DNA of 10,489 bases from Pseudomonadota bacterium (GTDB taxonomy: Bacteria > Pseudomonadota > Alphaproteobacteria > Rhizobiales > Devosiaceae), in NCBI GenBank assembly GCA_023387585.1, contig JAEWHZ010000027.1, positions 1-10,489 on the forward strand, written 5' to 3'. Shown piece by piece: positions 7,332-10,489 of the stretch. Under the pieces are notes generated by a model that was not told where the DNA came from, ran no database searches, and saw nothing but the letters and a program-made list of their open reading frames with translations. How positions within the stretch are numbered: the first letter of the stretch is position 1; each line of letters starts with the position of its first letter. The position numbers were made by a program, and so were the translations under genes.

Positions 7332-8486
7332 TCACTCGGAATCCACCAGATTGTCGTTGATATAGTCGAAATTGATGTCCTCGCCGATGCCGGGCCTTTG
7401 CGAGAGGTGGACATAGCCCTCCTCGTCCATCGGATCGGGAATGGAATTGAGGTATTCCGGACAGTCGTCATATTCGATGAACGGGTGCAGCAGGCCGCGT
7501 TCGTACCAGCGGCAGTTCTTGGCGACCGCGCACACGATCAGATTGTCCGCCCCGTGCCCGTGCACCTCGCAGTTCATGCCGAAGGCCTCGGCCAGATGCA
7601 TGGTCTTGAGGGCGGGCGTGATGCCGCCGACATCGTGAACGCCCGTGCGCATGATGTCGCTGGCCCCCGCCTTGATCCATTCGGCGCGGTGGAAATATTT
7701 GCCGTCCATGGTCTCGGGGCCGAGCACGGGGATGTCGAGGTTTTCGGTGAGCCAGACATAGGATGACATGGATTGTTCGTCCATGACCTCCTCGATCCAG
7801 TGAAAGTTCAGCTTTTCCAGCCCCTTGCCGAGCTTGAGCGCGTCGGTGCGCGAATACCAGTGATAGGCGTCGAGCATCAGCGGGATGTCGGGCCCCACCG
7901 CCTCGCGCACGGCCGAGCAGGCCTTCAGATCCATCTCGACGCTGGGCGACCACGAGACGGGCGGCATCCAGGTATGCAGCTTGATCGCCTTGTAACCGCG
8001 CGCGATGAGCTTTTCGGCGAAGCGTCCATAGTCCTCCGGGGTCGCCAGCCCGCCCTCGATCTCGTCGCCGCACATGGTCGAGCCATAGGCGGGGACCTTG
8101 TCGCGATAGGCGCCGATCAGCTTGTAGACCGGGGTGTTGAGCGCCCGGCCGGCGAGGTCCCACAACGCCACGTCGACGACAGACAGGGTGCGGTCCGTGA
8201 GCTGCATGGCGCTGCCGCGCTGCCAATGCGCCAGATCCTGCCAAAGCGCCTCCCGATCGAAGGGGTGCTTGCCCAAAAGAACCGGCTTCAGGTATTTCTC
8301 GACCAGATAGGGCCGCACGAGCTCGTATGATGTCAGCGCGTGCCCCTCGGTGCCGTCATCGGCGATCAGCGTGAACAGGGTCTTCTTGACCCTGCGCGCC
8401 GGACCGGGATGGGTGTGGCCATCGCTATCGTTCTGCGTATGTGTCGTGTGCCAGAATTGGCGCACCTTCACGTCGACGAGCTTCAT
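7332..8486 (-). CDS. mandelate racemase/muconate lactonizing enzyme family protein (enolase superfamily), probable sugar-acid dehydratase
   Basis: Mg-dependent enolase-superfamily enzyme, 384 residues; members of this branch abstract the proton alpha to a carboxylate, often dehydrating aldonates or aldarates to 2-keto-3-deoxy acids. Seen: an N-terminal capping domain (1 to about 125) with a His-rich HTTHTQNDSDGHTHPGP loop at 13-29, then the barrel. Likely metal ligands are Asp206 (LMLDAYHW), Glu232 (HWIEEV) and Glu258 (GPETM). At the end of strand 2 the usual Lys-x-Lys is Lys169-Leu-His171. At strand 6 the usual dyad Asp aligns with Gly282 (RTGVHDVGGIT), while the strand-7 His is kept as His309 (CEVHGHG). 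So the acid/base set differs from mandelate racemase. A strong ribosome site GGAGGAG (8490-8496, minus strand) fixes the start. It converges on the regulator gene and has an FCD-like operator upstream. The exact substrate is not readable. Confidence 0.88.
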   Translation of the reverse strand: MKLVDVKVRQFWHTTHTQNDSDGHTHPGPARRVKKTLFTLIADDGTEGHALTSYELVRPYLVEKYLKPVLLGKHPFDREALWQDLAHWQRGSAMQLTDRTLSVVDVALWDLAGRALNTPVYKLIGAYRDKVPAYGSTMCGDEIEGGLATPEDYGRFAEKLIARGYKAIKLHTWMPPVSWSPSVEMDLKACSAVREAVGPDIPLMLDAYHWYSRTDALKLGKGLEKLNFHWIEEVMDEQSMSSYVWLTENLDIPVLGPETMDGKYFHRAEWIKAGASDIMRTGVHDVGGITPALKTMHLAEAFGMNCEVHGHGADNLIVCAVAKNCRWYERGLLHPFIEYDDCPEYLNSIPDPMDEEGYVHLSQRPGIGEDINFDYINDNLVDSE

Positions 8487-8622
8487 AACTCCTCCTCAGG
8501 TCCTCGACCGCTTTCAGCGAATGTGGGCGACTTTCACGGTTCGAAAGCACGGCCACTTTTGGGATGGAGCGTGACCGGGGAACCGGCATTGACCGGGCGC
8601 TCCGAGAGCCACAACTACTATT

Positions 8623-8633
8623 TTGTATGACGA
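8623..8633 (+). promoter_or_regulatory. FCD/GntR-type operator upstream of the enolase gene
   Basis: TTGTATGACGA matches every fixed position of the FCD-subfamily operator pattern TNGTNNNACNA. It is also the left part of a looser dyad, TTGT (8623-8626) facing ACAA (8637-8640). It lies about 137 bp before the enolase start. The same core TGTATGA occurs in the ABC promoter region, so the local GntR protein is the natural candidate to bind both. Binding is inferred. Confidence 0.45.
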
Positions 8634-8691
8634 CTGACAAGGCGGGGACGTGGGCGTCCGCTGGTGAAAAGGCGCTCGAGCGGGAGAAATA

Positions 8692-8757
8692 ATGCATGAA
8701 GGTAGAACAGGCTGGCCTTTCCAGCGCGGAGATGGCAGACCGAAACAATTTCGGTAG
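8692..8757 (+). CDS. possible 21-codon leader ORF before the aminotransferase gene
   Basis: A short frame, ATG 8692 to TAG 8755-8757, encodes MHEGRTGWPF followed by QRGDGRPKQFR. GGGAG (8682-8686) is well placed five bases before the ATG, a better ribosome site than that of the aminotransferase itself. It ends 40 bases before the aminotransferase start. Its last codons overlap the dyad at 8739-8755, and a second small hairpin (GCTGG 8711-8715 with CCAGC 8721-8725) lies inside it. It could be a regulatory leader peptide or chance. If AATAAT at 8688-8693 is the real -10, this ATG would not be transcribed. Confidence 0.25.
   Translation: MHEGRTGWPFQRGDGRPKQFR
8739..8755. promoter_or_regulatory. 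perfect inverted repeat upstream of the aminotransferase, operator or RNA hairpin
   Basis: ACCGAAACAATTTCGGT has 7-bp perfect arms around CAA, centred 51 bases before the aminotransferase ATG. A dyad of this size suits a dimeric repressor, for example of the LacI, TetR or MarR type. As RNA it would be a 7-bp hairpin with a three-base loop that could affect translation. The binding protein is not identifiable. Confidence 0.4.
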
Positions 8758-8797
8758 CAAGCCGACGGCCTCATAGATCCAGCGAAGAAAAACAGAC

Positions 8798-10168
8798 ATG
8801 GCAAATTCTGCTGAATACTCCATTCCGAACCGCAGCGAGCTGGCTCGTGACGCGGCAGAACACTGTATCCTGCCCATGACGCCTGCCTCCGAGATTGTGG
8901 ACGATGCTTCGACAATCTATGTCAGCGGCAGCGGATGCGAACTGACCGACGCGGACGGTCGCGTGTTCCTCGACATGATGAGCACGCATACGCGCGCCGC
9001 TTCGCTGGGCTATGGCAACGAAGAAGTCGCGCGTGCCATGTACGAGCAGGCTCGCACTGTTCACTACGTGGGGACGGGAGCTCTGCTGACCCCGCCCACG
9101 ATCCAGCTCGCGACCAAGCTGGCGGAGCTGGCGCCGGGAAATCTCAACAGATGCATGTTCGTCAGCGGCGGTTCGGAAGCGGTGGAAACCGCCCTGAAGC
9201 TTGCCCGCCAATATCAGCAGGCCGGACCCAAGCCGCGCGCCTACAAGACGATTTCGCGCTGGGGTGCCTATCATGGCTCGACCATGGGGGCGCTGTCGGT
9301 GACCGACTGGCTGCCGGTTCGTGAAGTTCCGGACCCCCGCGTGCCGGGCCACAGCTTCGTCGCGGGACCGACCCGGTATCGCAACGTCTATGGCATGGAG
9401 GACGAGGCCTTCGCCGAAGCCTGCGTGCGACACCTTGAACGGCAGATCCTGCTGGAAGGGCCGGATCATGTCGCTGCGTTCATCGGCGAGCCGATCATGC
9501 AGGTGAACGGCGTGCAGGTGCCGACATCGAACTACTGGCCGGCCGTGCAGGAAGTCTGCCGCCGCTATGGCGTGCTGCTCATCGCCGACGAGGTGATTAC
9601 GGGGTTTGGGCGCACGGGCTCCTGGTTCGCTCACGAAGCGCTGGGCATCGAACCCGACATCGTGACCTGCGCCAAGGCGCTGAGCGGCGGCTATGCCCCG
9701 CTCGGCGCCGTCATCGCCACCGATGCGGTCGCCAATGGAACCCCGTATTTCCGGCACATCCACACCTTCAGCGGTCATGCGACGAGCTGTGCCGCCGGCT
9801 ATGCCGCAATCCGGATCAAGGAACGCGAAGGCCTGATCGACCGGGCGCGCGAGAACGGCGTCCATTTCCTTGCCGCTCTGAGGGATGCGCTGAAGGATTC
9901 GCCGATCGTGGGCGATGTCCGAGGCATCGGCCACTGGCACGCGGTGGAGTTCTCTGCCGATAAGAGCACGAAACAGCCCTTCGCGGACGACACGGTGCGG
10001 CGGATCGTGGCCCGGATGCGATCGCACGGGGTGCTTGCCAGTGCCATCGGCACCTCCCTCGAAATGGCCCCGCCGCTGATCGCGACGCGGGCCGAGCTGG
10101 ATCGAGCCGTCGAGGTCTGCGCGCGTTCCATCGCCGAAATCGCCGCCGAGAGCGGTTATCGCGCCTGA
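8798..10168 (+). CDS. class III PLP-dependent aminotransferase, substrate unknown
   Basis: Fold-type I aminotransferase of class III (the omega-amino acid, 4-aminobutyrate and DAPA aminotransferase group), 456 residues, cytosolic. PLP-site motifs in order: VSGGSEAVETALKLAR at 122-137 (phosphate-binding loop), AYHGSTMGAL at 157-166, GEPIMQVNGV at 230-239, IADEVITGFGRTG at 262-274 with Asp264 for the pyridine nitrogen, and the Schiff-base Lys293 in CAKALSGGYAPLGA (291-304). HTFSGHATSCAA follows, typical of the family, and VRGIGHWHAVEF marks the C-terminal domain. All catalytic residues appear intact and the length is normal. ATG 8798 is the likely start, though only a weak purine-rich ribosome site (GCGAAGAAAA) precedes it. 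Motifs do not decide among beta-alanine, taurine, polyamine, amino-sugar or other amine donors. Its link to the sugar-acid locus is unproven; a hairpin follows it. Confidence 0.9.
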   Translation: MANSAEYSIPNRSELARDAAEHCILPMTPASEIVDDASTIYVSGSGCELTDADGRVFLDMMSTHTRAASLGYGNEEVARAMYEQARTVHYVGTGALLTPPTIQLATKLAELAPGNLNRCMFVSGGSEAVETALKLARQYQQAGPKPRAYKTISRWGAYHGSTMGALSVTDWLPVREVPDPRVPGHSFVAGPTRYRNVYGMEDEAFAEACVRHLERQILLEGPDHVAAFIGEPIMQVNGVQVPTSNYWPAVQEVCRRYGVLLIADEVITGFGRTGSWFAHEALGIEPDIVTCAKALSGGYAPLGAVIATDAVANGTPYFRHIHTFSGHATSCAAGYAAIRIKEREGLIDRARENGVHFLAALRDALKDSPIVGDVRGIGHWHAVEFSADKSTKQPFADDTVRRIVARMRSHGVLASAIGTSLEMAPPLIATRAELDRAVEVCARSIAEIAAESGYRA

Positions 10169-10177
10169 AGCCGCGAG

Positions 10178-10203
10178 CCCTTCACGCGACCGCGCGTGAG
10201 GGG
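10178..10203 (+). terminator. hairpin after the aminotransferase gene
   Basis: Arms CCCTTCACGCG (10178-10188) and CGCGTGAGGGG (10193-10203) form an 11-bp stem with one T-G wobble and the loop ACCG, nine bases after the stop codon. No T-run follows on the plus strand. Position strongly suggests a terminator, perhaps also protecting against read-through into the opposing tRNA genes. Confidence 0.65.
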
Positions 10204-10256
10204 CGCCGCCCGGAGGGGCAGGGGCGTGAAGCGAAAGCCGATCTAGGGAAAAGGAG

Positions 10257-10331
10257 TGGTACGCCCAAGGGGAATCGAACCCCTGTTTGCGCCGTGAGAG
10301 GGCGCCGTCCTAACCGCTAGACGATGGGCGC
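10257..10331 (-). tRNA. tRNA-Glu, anticodon CTC
   Basis: A complete cloverleaf is readable on the minus strand, 75 nt including an encoded CCA. The acceptor 5' strand is GCGCCCA (from 10331) against TGGGCGT, with a G-T pair at the first position and discriminator A. D-arm GTCTAGCGGTTAGGAC; anticodon stem GCGCC/GGCGC with loop CTCTCAC, so the anticodon is CTC; T-arm AGGGG-TTCGATT-CCCCT. Reads GAG codons. Differs from the neighbouring tRNA-Glu mainly in the anticodon arm. Confidence 0.93.
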
Positions 10332-10340
10332 GGAAGCCGG

Positions 10341-10369
10341 ATTACCAGCTTAACTCATATGTACGTCAA
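10341..10369 (-). promoter_or_regulatory. candidate promoter of tRNA-Glu(CTC)
   Basis: On the minus strand TTGACG (10364-10369) and GGTAAT (10341-10346) are separated by exactly 17 bp. The -35 matches five of six consensus bases and the -10 four of six. The -10 ends nine bases before the mature 5' end of the tRNA, leaving a leader of only a few bases. The gene may therefore be transcribed independently of the tRNA upstream of it. Confidence 0.5.
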
Positions 10370-10397
10370 CATAGGCACTTTCCAGGCCAGCGCAAGC

Positions 10398-10472
10398 TGG
10401 TACGCCCTAGGGGAATCGAACCCCTCTCTCCACCGTGAAAGGGTGGCATCCTAACCGATAGACGAAGGGCGC
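10398..10472 (-). tRNA. tRNA-Glu, anticodon TTC
   Basis: Second complete cloverleaf, again 75 nt with CCA encoded. Acceptor GCGCCCT (from 10472) pairs with AGGGCGT, with a G-T first pair and discriminator A. D-arm GTCTATCGGTTAGGAT; anticodon stem CCACC/GGTGG with loop CTTTCAC, so the anticodon is TTC; T-arm GGGG-TTCGATT-CCCC. Reads GAA and, with wobble modification, GAG. Its promoter lies beyond the right edge of the window. It is a tandem paralogue of the neighbouring tRNA-Glu(CTC), 66 bp away. Confidence 0.94.
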
Positions 10473-10489
10473 CCGGTTGGTGTGTGCGT

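Larger units (their letters stand above)
8487..8797. other. 311-bp divergent intergenic region (control region)
   Basis: This gap separates the minus-strand enolase gene from the plus-strand aminotransferase gene and is visibly less GC-rich on its right half. It holds, left to right, the enolase ribosome site, a small hairpin CGCTTTCAGCG (8509-8519), the repeat TGACCGGG twice (8572-8579 and 8590-8597) inside a pair of inverted arms GGAGCG/CGCTCC (8566-8571 and 8598-8603), an FCD-like operator (8623-8633), a short leader ORF (8692-8757) and a 7-bp dyad (8739-8755). No convincing sigma-70 promoter was found in either direction; AATAAT at 8688-8693 is a fair plus-strand -10 without a matching -35. 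Confidence 0.6.

Noticed and set aside
8487..8797. Riboswitch in the aminotransferase leader
   Set aside because: Only small local hairpins and a dyad are visible; I could not match any known riboswitch core, so only the dyad and leader ORF are reported.
10257..10472. tRNA 3' ends as integration sites for a genomic island
   Set aside because: The repeated tRNA 3' sequence is explained by two paralogous tRNA genes. There is no integrase, excisionase or phage gene in the window.
1..10489. CRISPR array, insertion sequence, toxin-antitoxin or defence system
   Set aside because: No regularly spaced repeats, transposase or terminal inverted repeats were seen, and every large reading frame is accounted for by metabolic, transport or regulatory genes.

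Overview
The window is GC-rich (a by-eye impression of about 65% G+C) and gene-dense. Its codon choice, a complete Opp/Dpp-type ABC operon with its own FCD-type GntR regulator, and the gene content fit an alphaproteobacterium, perhaps of the Hyphomicrobiales or Rhodobacterales. That assignment is inference from style; there is no 16S rRNA gene or other marker here.

Layout. Bases 1-952 hold the 3' end of kduI followed by kduD, overlapping by one base. These are the two enzymes that turn the open unsaturated uronate released by polysaccharide lyases into 2-keto-3-deoxygluconate (KDG). A 253-bp gap (953-1205) contains two strong hairpins and then an AT-rich promoter/operator region. Bases 1206-6454 are a five-gene Opp/Dpp-family ABC importer: a secreted solute-binding protein, two permeases and two ATPases. 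The last four genes are packed almost without gaps, and an intercistronic hairpin separates the binding protein from the rest. An FCD-type GntR repressor follows on the same strand (6516-7280). A hairpin between convergent genes (7292-7325) separates it from a mandelate-racemase-type enolase-superfamily enzyme on the minus strand (7332-8486). A 311-bp divergent intergenic region (8487-8797) carries a consensus-like FCD operator, a possible 21-codon leader ORF and a perfect 7-bp dyad. It leads into a class III PLP aminotransferase (8798-10168). Two minus-strand tRNA-Glu genes, anticodons CTC and TTC, lie at the right end.

How it fits together. Bases 1 to about 8486 read as a sugar-acid (probably uronate or oligouronide) uptake and catabolism locus. 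The importer would bring in a substrate, the MR-type enzyme would dehydrate an aldonate or aldarate to a 2-keto-3-deoxy acid, KduI/KduD would feed KDG, and the GntR protein would control expression. Similar operator-like words before the importer operon and before the enolase gene support one regulator for both. The transport substrate and the enolase reaction cannot be read from sequence. The enolase has unusual active-site positions (Lys-x-His in place of Lys-x-Lys, and Gly where the usual dyad Asp sits), making it the most interesting protein here. The aminotransferase and tRNAs are probably a separate neighbourhood. No mobile element, CRISPR array or phage gene was seen.
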